Under the pieces are notes generated by a model. The model saw only the letters and a program-made list of their open reading frames with translations. It had not been told where the DNA came from and searched no databases. Below, one piece after another: positions 1-8,385 of a stretch of DNA of 64,000 nt. The stretch is from Dehalococcoidia bacterium (GTDB lineage Bacteria > Chloroflexota > Dehalococcoidia > Lucifugimonadales > Lucifugimonadaceae), in contig JAJEGY010000019.1 of assembly GCA_022819585.1 (NCBI GenBank), positions 97,260 to 161,259 on the forward strand, given 5' to 3'. Position numbers and translations under genes: made by a program. The first letter of the stretch is position 1. Each line of letters starts with the position of its first letter.

Positions 1-912
1 AATCGGATGGAGTTGTTGGGTGTCATCGCTGGTTTGGAAAGCACCGCTGAGATTGCTAAAGGGCGTCGGACGGAGGTAGTGACCGATTCTCGGTATGTGG
101 TTGACGGGATGTCCAAGGGCTGGGCGAAGAGATGGCGTGCCAACGGTTGGCGACGTAACAGACAGGGGGATATGGCGCTGAATCCCGATCTGTGGGGACG
201 GCTGCTCGATGCTGTTGATAGTCGGGATGTCAGTTTTGCATGGGTGAAAGGTCATTCCGGCCATCCGCAGAACGAACTATGTGATGCGATGGTGGGCGAA
301 GCCTCCAAATTGCCGGATAGCGAAAAACTGATTGACGCGGGATATGAACGCAAGGGGAGCGCGATGATGGCTCAATCGGCACCATTTGCGAGTTTGGTTG
401 AGGAGATCGATTTGAACGAAATGGATGATACGTCTGAGCCTGAATTGACGCACATCGATTCGTCAGGCGAGGCACGCATGGTAGATGTCGGGAAAAAGGA
501 GACCACCGACCGGGTCGCTACCGCGGTTTGCGAGGTATTGATGTCTGTGAAGACCTTATCCCTGATACGTTCCGGTAGCATCGGCAAAGGCGACGTGATC
601 GCTACGGCGAAACTGGCAGGAGTGATGGGAGGAAAACGGACCGCTGAGCTGATCCCGATGTGTCACAACATCCCGATCTCCCAAATCGAAGTCGATATCG
701 AGGAGTTGGCTGACGGATCGGGCTTGAGGATCGAGGCGATTGCGAGAGCCACTTGGCGCACCGGCGTCGAGATGGAAGCGATGACGGCAGCCTCCATCGC
801 CGGATTGACGGTCTACGACATGTGCAAATCGGCCGAACGCGGAATCCGAGTCACCGACCTGAGGCTGATCCAAAAGAGCGGCGGCAAAAGCGGCGACTAC
901 ATAGCCGACTGA
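1..912 (+). CDS. moaC: RNase HI - MoaC fusion (5' partial)
   Basis: The frame is open from base 1 (Asn-Arg precede the first Met), so the true start lies left of the window. Residues 1-100 are the rear two-thirds of an RNase HI domain: the NRMEL glutamate, the aspartate in TDSRYV, and KGHSGHPQNELCD near the end. A linker of about 45 residues leads to a complete MoaC domain (LTHIDSSGEARMVDV, IPMCHN, GVEMEAMTAAS, YDMCK, KSGGKSGDY). RNase HI removes RNA from RNA-DNA hybrids; MoaC makes cyclic pyranopterin monophosphate, the first pterin of molybdenum cofactor synthesis. No stop or frameshift separates the domains. The MoaC assignment is firm; whether the fusion is cleaved or used as one chain is unknown. 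Confidence 0.93.
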   Translation, partial: NRMELLGVIAGLESTAEIAKGRRTEVVTDSRYVVDGMSKGWAKRWRANGWRRNRQGDMALNPDLWGRLLDAVDSRDVSFAWVKGHSGHPQNELCDAMVGEASKLPDSEKLIDAGYERKGSAMMAQSAPFASLVEEIDLNEMDDTSEPELTHIDSSGEARMVDVGKKETTDRVATAVCEVLMSVKTLSLIRSGSIGKGDVIATAKLAGVMGGKRTAELIPMCHNIPISQIEVDIEELADGSGLRIEAIARATWRTGVEMEAMTAASIAGLTVYDMCKSAERGIRVTDLRLIQKSGGKSGDYIAD

Positions 913-1015
913 TCTCTCATAGGCCGCCAAATCTTGACCGCGTGCTCTGGGGTAGTACCATATTGGTTACGGTGCAAGGGTGCCCAAGGGTCGTTTGAAG
1001 GGTCGTTGAATCAGT

Positions 1016-1092
1016 GGCGATGTAGCTCAGCAGGTTAGAGCGAGCGCTTCATAAGCGCTAGGTCACAAGTTCGAGTCTTGTCATCGCCACCA
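1016..1092 (+). tRNA. tRNA-Met (CAT), CCA encoded
   Basis: Seven perfect acceptor pairs (GGCGATG with CATCGCC), anticodon stem AGCGC/GCGCT, loop TTCATAA with CAT at 1050-1052, T arm with GTTCGAG, and an encoded CCA at 1090-1092. The paired first base argues against initiator tRNA. The body resembles elongator tRNA-Met more than the CAT-anticodon isoleucine tRNA, but that distinction is not certain. Confidence 0.95.
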
Positions 1093-1109
1093 AACTTCCT
1101 TAAGTGGCG

Positions 1110-1148
1110 CCCCTTTGGCTTCGCCATTTCCCCCGTTAACGAGGGAAA
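1110..1148 (+). repeat. Palindromic repeat family D, intergenic copy
   Basis: This stretch between two tRNA genes reads CCCCTTTGGCTTCGCC followed by ATTTCCCCCGTTAACGAGGG. The reverse complement matches the element at 41872-41910 (a TTTCCCCC-loop-GGGGGAAAT hairpin followed by GCCGAAGGCAAAGGG). Two copies of the same compound hairpin in one window, one between tRNAs and one inside a gene, mark a dispersed repeat. Confidence 0.75.
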
Positions 1149-1186
1149 CCCAGAGTGCCGCAGCCGGCACCGATAAATCTGTTGAC

Positions 1187-1263
1187 GGGCGGTTAGCTCA
1201 GCTGGTTAGAGCGCATGCTTCACACGCATGAGGTCGGAGGTTCGAGTCCTCCATCGCCCACCA
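1187..1263 (+). tRNA. tRNA-Val (CAC), CCA encoded
   Basis: Acceptor GGGCGGT pairs with ATCGCCC (one G-T), anticodon stem CATGC/GCATG, loop TTCACAC with CAC at 1221-1223, T arm GGAGG/CCTCC around TTCGAGT, encoded CCA at 1261-1263. It reads GTG valine codons. Confidence 0.96.
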
Positions 1264-1323
1264 GACGCCAATGCGGGTCAGACTGCACCCGCGTCCCAAG
1301 CCGGATAGTCTGGTCGGTCGTCG

Positions 1324-1707
1324 TTACGTCTGCATTATCTGGATCAGGTTGCCACAGGTGTCGTCAAAGACGGCAATAGTGACGTTGGGCATTTCTGTTG
1401 GCTCCATCGTAAAAGCTACGCCCAGTGACTTCAGTTTCTCATACTCTGCATAGATGTCCGTAACACCAAAGGAGTGCGCTGGGATGCCTTGGTCAAATAA
1501 CCCTTTCTGATATTCTTGTGCTACCGGGTTTTCATTTGGTTCAAGCAGAAGCTCGGTCCCATCCGGGTCATCGGGCGAGACGACGGTGAGCCACTTGAAT
1601 TCCCCCACAGGCACGTCATGCTTCTTCACAAAGCCGAGGGTCTCTGTGTAGAACCTCAGAGCTTCGTCCTGGTCACTTACGAAAACGCCGGTGAGTGTAA
1701 TGCGCAT
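1324..1707 (-). CDS. VOC (glyoxalase/bleomycin-resistance) family protein
   Basis: A protein of 127 residues with the vicinal-oxygen-chelate fold: an opening beta strand, then DEALRFYTETLGF, GTELLLEP in the middle, and a final strand ending in DTCGNLIQIMQ. The first ATG (1716) sits directly against the AAAAGG ribosome site; the second (1707) has proper spacing and is preferred. It lies 27 bases behind the ArsR-family gene and is probably co-transcribed with it from the promoter at 2017-2046. Substrate cannot be read from sequence; such pairs often handle toxic electrophiles or metalloids, but that is inference. Confidence 0.85.
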   Translation of the reverse strand: MRITLTGVFVSDQDEALRFYTETLGFVKKHDVPVGEFKWLTVVSPDDPDGTELLLEPNENPVAQEYQKGLFDQGIPAHSFGVTDIYAEYEKLKSLGVAFTMEPTEMPNVTIAVFDDTCGNLIQIMQT

Positions 1708-1734
1708 ATCTGGCATCCTTTTCTTTTCATAGTG

Positions 1735-2007
1735 TCACTTGAGCCATCGATCCGTGACACCCCTGATCGGTTCATCGTTGAAGACAAGCATCCGATACTT
1801 GCCGCGCCTCTCTGAGCTAACGAGCCCCGCTTTCTCTAAGACTTCAATGTGCTTGGCTAAGGCCTGTCGAGAGATGGCGACTTCATGTCGCCCAATCAAA
1901 CGCGCCGTGAGCTCGTAAAGCGTCTGCTCCTTGCGCTCACAAAGTTCGTCAAGCATCAACCTCCGTGTTGGATCCGCGAGTGCCTTGAAGACCAGGTCAT
2001 TGTGCAT
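1735..2007 (-). CDS. ArsR-family winged-helix repressor
   Basis: A 90-residue transcription factor: FKALADPTRRLMLDEL is the typical ArsR opening and ISRQALAKHIEVLEKAGLV is the recognition helix-turn-helix, followed by the wing (RRGKYRMLVFND). No Cys metal site is visible, so it belongs to the non-metal ArsR subgroup often paired with VOC or SRPBCC genes. A further in-frame ATG at 2046 overlaps a good -35 box and is rejected as the start; the chosen ATG (2007) falls just after the predicted transcription start, so the mRNA would be nearly leaderless. Its likely target is the inverted repeat in its own promoter. Confidence 0.88.
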   Translation of the reverse strand: MHNDLVFKALADPTRRLMLDELCERKEQTLYELTARLIGRHEVAISRQALAKHIEVLEKAGLVSSERRGKYRMLVFNDEPIRGVTDRWLK

Positions 2008-2016
2008 GTACACAAT

Positions 2017-2046
2017 ATAATACGCAACCTTAGAGTTGCATGTCAA
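2017..2046 (-). promoter_or_regulatory. Promoter and operator of the arsR-VOC operon
   Basis: On the minus strand TTGACA (2046-2041) is followed 18 bases later by TATTAT (2022-2017). The spacer contains GCAAC-6-GTTGC (2024-2039), an inverted repeat well placed for repression by the ArsR protein encoded directly downstream. Confidence 0.65.
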
Positions 2047-2340
2047 GGGGCGATTTCGGCGGAGTCCGCTCCCCCTAACGGGCTGTCATCAGGATTAGGT
2101 ATCGAGTAGATGATGACCGCGACCGAGCGATGAGGATAAGGAACAAATTAGTACACGAGAGAAGGTTCCTCTCAAAGAACAAAAATGATTGGTACGGAGA
2201 ATACGCTTTCATGATCTGGTTGGATTTTGCGGCTCTGTGCAGACTTTCTGGTTACACTGAAGAGTTGCCGCAATCGATCGGGCGTTAGCGCTGTAAGTGC
2301 GGACAGATGTATAGGAGACCGGTACTAGGAGAGAGAAACC
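2047..2340. other. Intergenic stretch without a gene
   Basis: No open frame with coding character on either strand. A small GAGAG/CTCTC hairpin lies near 2158-2175 without a T-tract. A purine-rich ribosome site (AGGAGAGAGAAACC) at its right end serves the next gene. Confidence 0.6.
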
Positions 2341-3288
2341 ATGGTGCGCGACGCAGACACTACGGCGTGGATCCCCGTCGCCTCTGTGCTGGATTGGCTT
2401 CTTGACTCAGACCCCTCCATCCGCTGGCAAGTCCTCCAAGATCTAGTCGACGTGGATGTCGATAACGTCGCCGCCGAGCGCGCCCGTGTGGCAGATGAGG
2501 GATGGGGCCGACGACTGCTCGAGGAGCAGCGCCCGGACGGGCAGTGGGGCGATGGAAAAGCGCACCCGTTCTGGTGGACGAACCTGTACACCCTCCTCTA
2601 CCTGCGTTATCTCGGCGTGGACCCTGAAAACGATCGCACTCGACACGCGATCGAGCTAGTGCACTCGAGCGTGACCTGGGGACCGTGGCACGGAGACTCT
2701 CCGTTCTTCGAGGGAGAGGAAGAGCCCTGCATCAACGGACGCGTCGTGGCGCTCGGCGCCTACTTTGGGAAGCCGAGCCTCCGATTGGTGGACCTTCTGC
2801 TGAGCGAGCAGCTTGGGGATGGTGGGTGGAACTGTGAGACGATCAACGGCTCCGTGCGCTCCTCATTCCATACGACTATCTGCGTCTTGGAGGGCTTGCT
2901 CGCACACGAGCAGTCCTTCGGGGAAGACCCGGCCATCACGGAAGCCCGCGAGCGTGGTGCAGAGTATCTGCTGGAACGGCTCCTCCTCCGACGGCTCTCC
3001 ACGGGTGGTGTCATCGACGAAGGTTGGAGACGCCTCGCATTTCCTCCGTTGTGGCGCTACGATGTCCTGCGGGGCCTTGAATACATGGTGACTGCTGGCT
3101 GTAAGGACGATCCGCTCCTGGCAGAAGCCATCGAGACAGTTGAAAGCCATCAGCTTCCCGATGGACGCTGGCACCTAGATGTGCGGCACAAGGACACCCT
3201 CTACGAGGAGATAGCCGGCGCTCCCGGAGAACCGAACCGATGGATCACGCTCCGCGCACTCCGCGCGCTGAGACGCTTGCGCCAATGA
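2341..3288 (+). CDS. Terpene-cyclase/prenyltransferase-like alpha-alpha barrel protein
   Basis: A 315-residue soluble protein with repeated QRPDGQWGDG, EQLGDGGWNCE and HQLPDGRWH motifs, the QW-like repeats of squalene-cyclase-type alpha/alpha toroids. The DxDD catalytic motif of squalene-hopene cyclase is not seen, and at about half the usual cyclase length it is more likely a stand-alone toroid domain of unknown activity. Good ribosome site AGGAGAGAG. It stands alone between the arsR pair and the HAD gene. Fold assignment is solid; function is open. Confidence 0.75.
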   Translation: MVRDADTTAWIPVASVLDWLLDSDPSIRWQVLQDLVDVDVDNVAAERARVADEGWGRRLLEEQRPDGQWGDGKAHPFWWTNLYTLLYLRYLGVDPENDRTRHAIELVHSSVTWGPWHGDSPFFEGEEEPCINGRVVALGAYFGKPSLRLVDLLLSEQLGDGGWNCETINGSVRSSFHTTICVLEGLLAHEQSFGEDPAITEARERGAEYLLERLLLRRLSTGGVIDEGWRRLAFPPLWRYDVLRGLEYMVTAGCKDDPLLAEAIETVESHQLPDGRWHLDVRHKDTLYEEIAGAPGEPNRWITLRALRALRRLRQ

Positions 3289-3393
3289 AAGGCCCGCCGC
3301 GTCTGGCTCTTGCGGCATCGACATCTTGGAGATGTGGTCAGCCAACTTGTACCATAGGCAGAATCGTTAAGCCGAATTTGAATCGGATGCAAA

Positions 3394-4053
3394 GTGAAAA
3401 AATACATCCTCTTTGACCATGATGGGGTTCTGGTCGATACAGAACCTTGGTATTACCTAGCAGGCAAACGAGCGTTGACCTCACTCGGAATCGACCTACC
3501 ACTCGACGAATATCTGATAAATATGGCCAATGGTGTCCCCACGTGGCAGGGAGCACGAGATTCAGGAGTAGCCGAATCTGAAATTGATCATGCCCGAAAA
3601 CTAAGAAACCGATACTACCGCGAATACTTGCAGACCGAAGACATCGAGATCGACGGTGTCTCCGAAACGTTGGACGTGCTTTCTGGTGAGTACAGGATGG
3701 GCATTGTTACTACATCCTACCTATCTTACTTCGACTTGGCACACGAAAAGCGGTCCATTCTGGACTATATGGAGTTCTATTTGACTCGAGAGGATTACGA
3801 GAGAGCCAAACCTCATCCCGAACCCTATCTGAGAGGACTCGAACGCTTCGGCGCTACCGCCGCTGAAACGGTAGTTGTTGAAGACTCCGCGAGAGGGCTG
3901 AAGTCCGCAGTAGCGGCGGGCATCGACTGCATTGTGGTCGCAAACGAGTTCACCGCCACTCACGATCTGTCCAAAGCAACCGCCAAGGTCGCAACGTTTA
4001 GCGAATTGCCATCTGCTATAAAGCGATTAGCAAGTTCAGCCAGGCGACGCTGA
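3394..4053 (+). CDS. HAD-superfamily phosphatase (beta-phosphoglucomutase/phosphoglycolate phosphatase-like)
   Basis: GTG start. The 219 residues hold the HAD motifs in order: FDHDGVLVDTE (motif I with nucleophile Asp and acid/base Asp), a helical cap, the TTSYLSYF threonine region (motif II), a Lys in ERAKPHPEPYLRGL (motif III) and VVVEDSARGLKSAVAAG (motif IV). This is the HAD-IA layout shared by phosphoglycolate phosphatases and beta-phosphoglucomutases. Note FDHDG in place of the usual FDxDG/FDLDG. Substrate unknown. Confidence 0.88.
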   Translation: MKKYILFDHDGVLVDTEPWYYLAGKRALTSLGIDLPLDEYLINMANGVPTWQGARDSGVAESEIDHARKLRNRYYREYLQTEDIEIDGVSETLDVLSGEYRMGIVTTSYLSYFDLAHEKRSILDYMEFYLTREDYERAKPHPEPYLRGLERFGATAAETVVVEDSARGLKSAVAAGIDCIVVANEFTATHDLSKATAKVATFSELPSAIKRLASSARRR

Positions 4054-4140
4054 AGGTGCAAGGTAATGAGCTAGAGAGGTTCCGCACAACCGAGGCAAGG
4101 TGCTCGGGTTTGTGCAGGTCCACGCGAAAGGAGTGGCGAA

Positions 4141-4434
4141 ATGAAAGGCTACATCGTTATGGAGGCCGAAATTCTCGATGCCGAGGCTCACGCCGAGTTC
4201 ACCAAGAAGGTCCCCGCGGCAGTCGCCGCACATGGCGGACGAACCCTGGTGCGCACTGACAATGTCGAGGCAACGCAGGGCGACTGGTCGCCCAAGCGCC
4301 TAGTGATCCTGGAATTTGACAGCCTCAAAGCGGCAAGAGGCTATATCGGCTCCGCCGAATACGAGGCCCTCGACGACATACGCCAACGTGCGATGAAGGT
4401 CAATACCGTGATCGTGGAAGGATACGGTTCCTAG
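4141..4434 (+). CDS. DUF1330 family protein
   Basis: A 97-residue protein with the DUF1330 pattern: MKGYIVMEAEILD, central GGRTLVR, LVILEFDSLKAARGYIGSAEYEAL and a terminal VNTVIVEGY. These are small ferredoxin-like (dimeric alpha-beta barrel) proteins of unknown role. Strong ribosome site GAAAGGAGTGG. A hairpin terminator follows. Confidence 0.88.
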   Translation: MKGYIVMEAEILDAEAHAEFTKKVPAAVAAHGGRTLVRTDNVEATQGDWSPKRLVILEFDSLKAARGYIGSAEYEALDDIRQRAMKVNTVIVEGYGS

Positions 4435-4460
4435 GATTAAACTCGGGCCATTCGATCTGT

Positions 4461-4487
4461 AACCGCGTAATATAGTCGCGGTTTGTT
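4461..4487 (+). terminator. Probable terminator between convergent genes
   Basis: AACCGCG (4461-4467) pairs with CGCGGTT (4477-4483) around a 9-base loop and is followed by a weak TTTGTT tail. It lies just behind the DUF1330 gene and ahead of the convergent DUF1501 gene. Confidence 0.5.
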
Positions 4488-4511
4488 AAAGGCATGGGCC
4501 GAACCCACTAC

Positions 4512-5642
4512 CTACCGCGCAACCATGTCAAACTGCTCGTAATTCCCGCCAAGTACCGGGTTGGGATCAATCCCCATCCAGCCGTCGAGCAACGTGGCGT
4601 AGAGGCCGCGGAAGTCGTTGTTGTAGGCCATATCGCCTTCGACCTGGTCTCTCGGTTCTAGCGACGGGTAATCCCCATAGAAGCCGCCCTTGACAGGATT
4701 GCCCATTACGAACGCAACCCCGCCGGAGCCGTGGTCGGTGCCAGAGCCGTTGTCGTCGATACGGCGCCCGAACTCGCTGAAGACCATGACGATCGCATCA
4801 TCTTCGCGTCCATGCTCTTCGAGGTCAGCGAAGAAGTCGCCCACCGCATTTGAGAGTTCGTCCCAGAGAGTCGCGTGATTGAGTAGCTCGCCCGAGTGAG
4901 TATCGTAGGAACCGTGCTGCGTGTAGAAGATGCGCGTTCCCACATCAGCGCACATCACTTGCGCGATGTCCTTCATCTGCTGCGCTATCATGTTGTCGCC
5001 GTATTCGACCGAGGATCTGTACTGCTCAGGAGCCGTTCGGAGGATGTCGGCACCTAAGTAGGCGCTCATACCGGTATCCCCGATGGCTTCCAAAATGGCG
5101 TCTCGCCCTTCCCGTGGACCATACATTCGAGTGAAGATGTCCAGCGCGAGGTCACGAGTGGCCACATCTTCGATATCAGGCATCAGTCCGTAGGTTGCGA
5201 GGTTCCCGACCGATGCAACAGGGACGCCCTTGCAGTGCAGCGCTCTCGGCAAACCGCGTCCGAAGTTGACCCCGGCCACGACGTTCTGATGCTCAGGATC
5301 GATCTCTCGGATCGCGCGTCCAAGCCAGCCGTCGGGAGCGACATCTACGGATTCAGCGGTGTGCCCGATGTCCATCGATCGGAAATGAGAACGGTTCGGC
5401 TTGGGATATCCGATACCGTTCACGATAGCTACATTGCCCTGATCCCAAAGGCTCTTGATCGGGCTCATGCTTGGGTGGAGGCCGAGTTTGCCGTTGAGGT
5501 CGTGTACCTCGTGCTCCTCAAGCCGAATCGCCCTTCGAGAGTCTTGGTAAATGCCATTCGTGAACGGCACTACCGTGTTCAAGGCGTCGTTTCCGCCCGA
5601 CAGCTGGATGACCACCAAGGCTGGGTCACGTTGCGATGTCAT
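4512..5642 (-). CDS. DUF1501 family protein
   Basis: A 376-residue protein of the DUF1501 family (sulfatase/alkaline-phosphatase-like fold): VVIQLSGGNDALNTVVP near the start, LGLHPSM, FYTQHGSYDTHSGEL, MVFSEFGRRIDDNGSGTDHG and GGFYGDYPSL. The twin-arginine signal that many members carry is absent here. It is the last gene of a minus-strand operon with the NHL-repeat protein and the DUF1800 protein; DUF1800/DUF1501 pairs are common in Planctomycetes, Chloroflexota and Proteobacteria. Exact function unknown. Confidence 0.9.
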   Translation of the reverse strand: MTSQRDPALVVIQLSGGNDALNTVVPFTNGIYQDSRRAIRLEEHEVHDLNGKLGLHPSMSPIKSLWDQGNVAIVNGIGYPKPNRSHFRSMDIGHTAESVDVAPDGWLGRAIREIDPEHQNVVAGVNFGRGLPRALHCKGVPVASVGNLATYGLMPDIEDVATRDLALDIFTRMYGPREGRDAILEAIGDTGMSAYLGADILRTAPEQYRSSVEYGDNMIAQQMKDIAQVMCADVGTRIFYTQHGSYDTHSGELLNHATLWDELSNAVGDFFADLEEHGREDDAIVMVFSEFGRRIDDNGSGTDHGSGGVAFVMGNPVKGGFYGDYPSLEPRDQVEGDMAYNNDFRGLYATLLDGWMGIDPNPVLGGNYEQFDMVAR

Positions 5643-5674
5643 TTGTTTCCTCCCGGGCGATGGACTGATTGTCT

Positions 5675-5709
5675 GCCCTCACCCTAGCCCTCTTCCACAC
5701 AGGGAGAGG
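5675..5709 (-). repeat. Palindromic repeat family A, intergenic copy
   Basis: GCCCTCACCCTAGCCCTCTT with a degenerate partner arm GGGAGAGG. It is the reverse complement of the window-wide element CCCCTCTCCC-loop-GGGAGAGGGCTAGGGTGAGGGC. It sits between the NHL and DUF1501 genes. Confidence 0.8.
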
Positions 5710-5761
5710 CGATAATTTGGCGTTGCGGTTTTGGCAATCCTCTATTTGATTTAAGCGCGGT

Positions 5762-6784
5762 TTAAGCGATTACGTCGAAAACTTGAATCCTGTGTCGAAC
5801 CGTGTCGACGACGTACACATGGTCTCCTATCAATCTGATCGACGATGGGCCCCAGAAGTACTTCTCGATGTGAGAAGACTCTTCGTTGGCGTCTCTCTCG
5901 AACAGGTCTGGGTCTAGGTCGAGATTCGCCTCTGCTCGTGCGGCGGCTTCCTCTTTGTTGGTGTCGAGGAATGCTTGAGACCACTTTGAGATCGTGGCCT
6001 GCCCCCGATTCGCTTGGACGAATTCGCCATCCGGATCGAAGACTTGGATCCGGTGGTTGCCCCAGTCGGCGACGTAAACATACCCGTCTGCGTCTTCGCA
6101 TGCACTGGACGGACGGTGAAGCTCTCCCTCACCTTCACCAGAGCTACCCCAAGCGGCGATGAATTCACCGTCGGGAGTTACTTTTTGAATTCGGTCGTTG
6201 CCCCAATCGGCGACCAGCACATTCCCGTCATGAGATGATGAAATCCCCCAGGGCATGTTGAATTCGCCTTCATTCGAGCCAGGTGCACCGAAAGCCCCTT
6301 TGAAATCACCGTCGGCCGAAAACCGTTGGACCCGGAAGTTGCGATGGTCGGAAATCAACAGCTCGTCGTCGTTCATTGTGAGGCCGGTCGGCCCGTCGAG
6401 TTTTCCTTCTTTGGAACCGGGTTCTCCCCACTTTTCGATGAACTCCCCATCGGTGGACATCACGGTGATGCGGTTGAGGTAATCGTCGCTGATGATGATT
6501 CTCTGTTCGTTGTCGATGGTGATCGAGTTGGGCCAAGTGAACTGTCCGTTTTCAGCTCCCCAAGCACCAAAGATCCCGAAGTAGTCCTCCTCGAGGTTCA
6601 TTATGGTGACACGAACCCCTCGTTTGTCCCCATCAGAGGAACGATTAAGCACGTAAAGACGGTCTTCCTCATCGGCGACGATGTCGACGGGATAGTAGAA
6701 GCCACGGCCGAACATAGCCGTGACTCCGATGGTGCGGTTGTATGCGAGCCGCCCGGTCTTTTCTTGGGTTTTAGCCATCGTCAT
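5762..6784 (-). CDS. NHL-repeat beta-propeller protein
   Basis: A 340-residue protein made of about six NHL/YVTN-type blades, each with a G-rich approach, a WG or FG motif (FGAWGAENGQFTWP, WGEPGSKEGKLDGPTG, FGAPGSNEGEFNMPWG, WGSSGEGEGELHRPS) and closing strands such as VLVADWGNDRIQKV and VYVADWGNHRIQVF. No signal peptide is visible. It lies between the DUF1800 and DUF1501 genes on the same strand and is probably in one operon, acting as a binding scaffold for that pair; the ligand is unknown. Confidence 0.9.
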   Translation of the reverse strand: MTMAKTQEKTGRLAYNRTIGVTAMFGRGFYYPVDIVADEEDRLYVLNRSSDGDKRGVRVTIMNLEEDYFGIFGAWGAENGQFTWPNSITIDNEQRIIISDDYLNRITVMSTDGEFIEKWGEPGSKEGKLDGPTGLTMNDDELLISDHRNFRVQRFSADGDFKGAFGAPGSNEGEFNMPWGISSSHDGNVLVADWGNDRIQKVTPDGEFIAAWGSSGEGEGELHRPSSACEDADGYVYVADWGNHRIQVFDPDGEFVQANRGQATISKWSQAFLDTNKEEAAARAEANLDLDPDLFERDANEESSHIEKYFWGPSSIRLIGDHVYVVDTVRHRIQVFDVIA

Positions 6785-6851
6785 GTCTCGGTCACTGTGC
6801 TGCTAGGAGCGGGTTTTGAGTTTTGGATTCGATCAGAGTTGTTCTTTCAGA

Positions 6852-8279
6852 TCAGGCCCTCTGAAACTCGGGTGTCGAAGCAACGATCTTGATCGCGTTG
6901 GCTGCCCGTTCGTGCGGTGTCTGTCCGCCATTGTTGCCAGCCATCTCATCGTTGCGTTCTACGAATTCGATCAAGGATTCTCGAGTTACGTCTGTGACGT
7001 GCGTCAGCGAAAGCTGTTCGAGCGCGCGGTCCACAAGCTCCGCTGGATCGGCGGCGTCTGCGTCTCCGATAACGCTGTCAACCATGCTCTGCACGCCCGG
7101 ACTTTCGAGATTGCCCAGACGTTCGGATGCGAAATTGACGCGTTCAACCAACGCTCCCGAATCGATCCACTCAGTGCCCCAGTGCCATCCCTCGACCGAG
7201 GGTGGATTCATCAAGTGCTGACCCATGAAGATCGTGTGCAAGTGTGTCGTGATCATCTCCTCACGCGGGCGCGGGAACTCGCCAGTCAACTTGAGCACAC
7301 CGACCATCAACTCGGCAGGGCTCTTCACGCGCTGGTACCAGACATCTTCGGACTTGAAGAAGTCAGACTGGAAGAGCACTCTCAACATCTCCTTGATGCT
7401 GTATCCGCTGTCGAAATACGCCTTTACGAGTGTTTCGATCGCTTCGGGATCGCGCGGCGGTTTGTATGGCCATTCGGGCACCGGAGGTTCGTCCGCTACG
7501 AAGAAGCTGTACATGTGGCGAGCGATGAACCGTGCCGTCGCCTCTTGTTCGCAGATGATGTCGATGATGTCATTGCCGTTGAAGTTCCCTTTGCGACCGA
7601 GGAACTCTTTCTCGCCGTTGTCATGATCTTCCGGTTTGTACTCGAAGTGGAACGACAAACGACCATACGGCCAGATCGAGTCGCGCATCGACTTGAGAGT
7701 CATGTAATCGGTGTTGCCGATAGTCCATCCGGTGAACGCCCTCGAAGCCTCTTTGATGTCATCCTCCGAGTAATGCCCGACACCCATCGAGAACAGTTCT
7801 AGGAGTTCACGACCATAGTTTTCGTTGATCGCCCCGTTGTGGTTTTCACAGTTGTCGAGCCAGACGATCATCGCCGGATCTTTCGACAGTTCGAGCAGGA
7901 TGTTGTCGAACTTGCCCATTCCGACACGTGCGAACATCCGAATCTGGTCGTGGAGAACCTTGCCATTCGCAAGCTTGGCATAACCCGTCGCAAAGATGCC
8001 GTGCCAGAACAACGCCACCTTCTCGCGCAACGGGGCATCGGTTGAGATCATCCGATACATCCAGTGCGAGCCTATGTTGTTGCCCATCATCCCCATATGG
8101 TCAGGGTGATATCGACGGATCAGATCGATGTCCATGGAGTTCGGACTATCGATGTCCAGCAGCTGCGTGACCGTCTCGTCGTAGCCCTGGTCCACTAGCG
8201 CTTCCAACTCATCCCGCGAAGCGCCAAAGCCGGCACGTCGCATCAGGTGGGCCATCAATTGCAGATCTTTGTTGCTCAT
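6852..8279 (-). CDS. DUF1800 family protein
   Basis: 475 residues from ATG 8279, which has a GGAG site at six bases; a TTG two codons upstream is possible but less well placed. The protein shows the DUF1800 landmarks: HLMRRAGFGASRDELEALVD, REKVALFWHGIFATG, DNCENHNGAINENYGRELLE, MGVGHYSEDDIKEASRAFTGW and the C-terminal NPPSVEGW. First gene of the DUF1800-NHL-DUF1501 operon. Family function is unknown; partners are often exported. Confidence 0.92.
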   Translation of the reverse strand: MSNKDLQLMAHLMRRAGFGASRDELEALVDQGYDETVTQLLDIDSPNSMDIDLIRRYHPDHMGMMGNNIGSHWMYRMISTDAPLREKVALFWHGIFATGYAKLANGKVLHDQIRMFARVGMGKFDNILLELSKDPAMIVWLDNCENHNGAINENYGRELLELFSMGVGHYSEDDIKEASRAFTGWTIGNTDYMTLKSMRDSIWPYGRLSFHFEYKPEDHDNGEKEFLGRKGNFNGNDIIDIICEQEATARFIARHMYSFFVADEPPVPEWPYKPPRDPEAIETLVKAYFDSGYSIKEMLRVLFQSDFFKSEDVWYQRVKSPAELMVGVLKLTGEFPRPREEMITTHLHTIFMGQHLMNPPSVEGWHWGTEWIDSGALVERVNFASERLGNLESPGVQSMVDSVIGDADAADPAELVDRALEQLSLTHVTDVTRESLIEFVERNDEMAGNNGGQTPHERAANAIKIVASTPEFQRA

Positions 8280-8385
8280 CGCCAACTCCGATCGATTCCA
8301 AGCGTGTTCAGTTGCGCAGGATTATACCAAGGTTTCGCTTTGGAAGAGAATTTTTGAACGGGGATTTTCAGTCAGAAGCGGTGCA

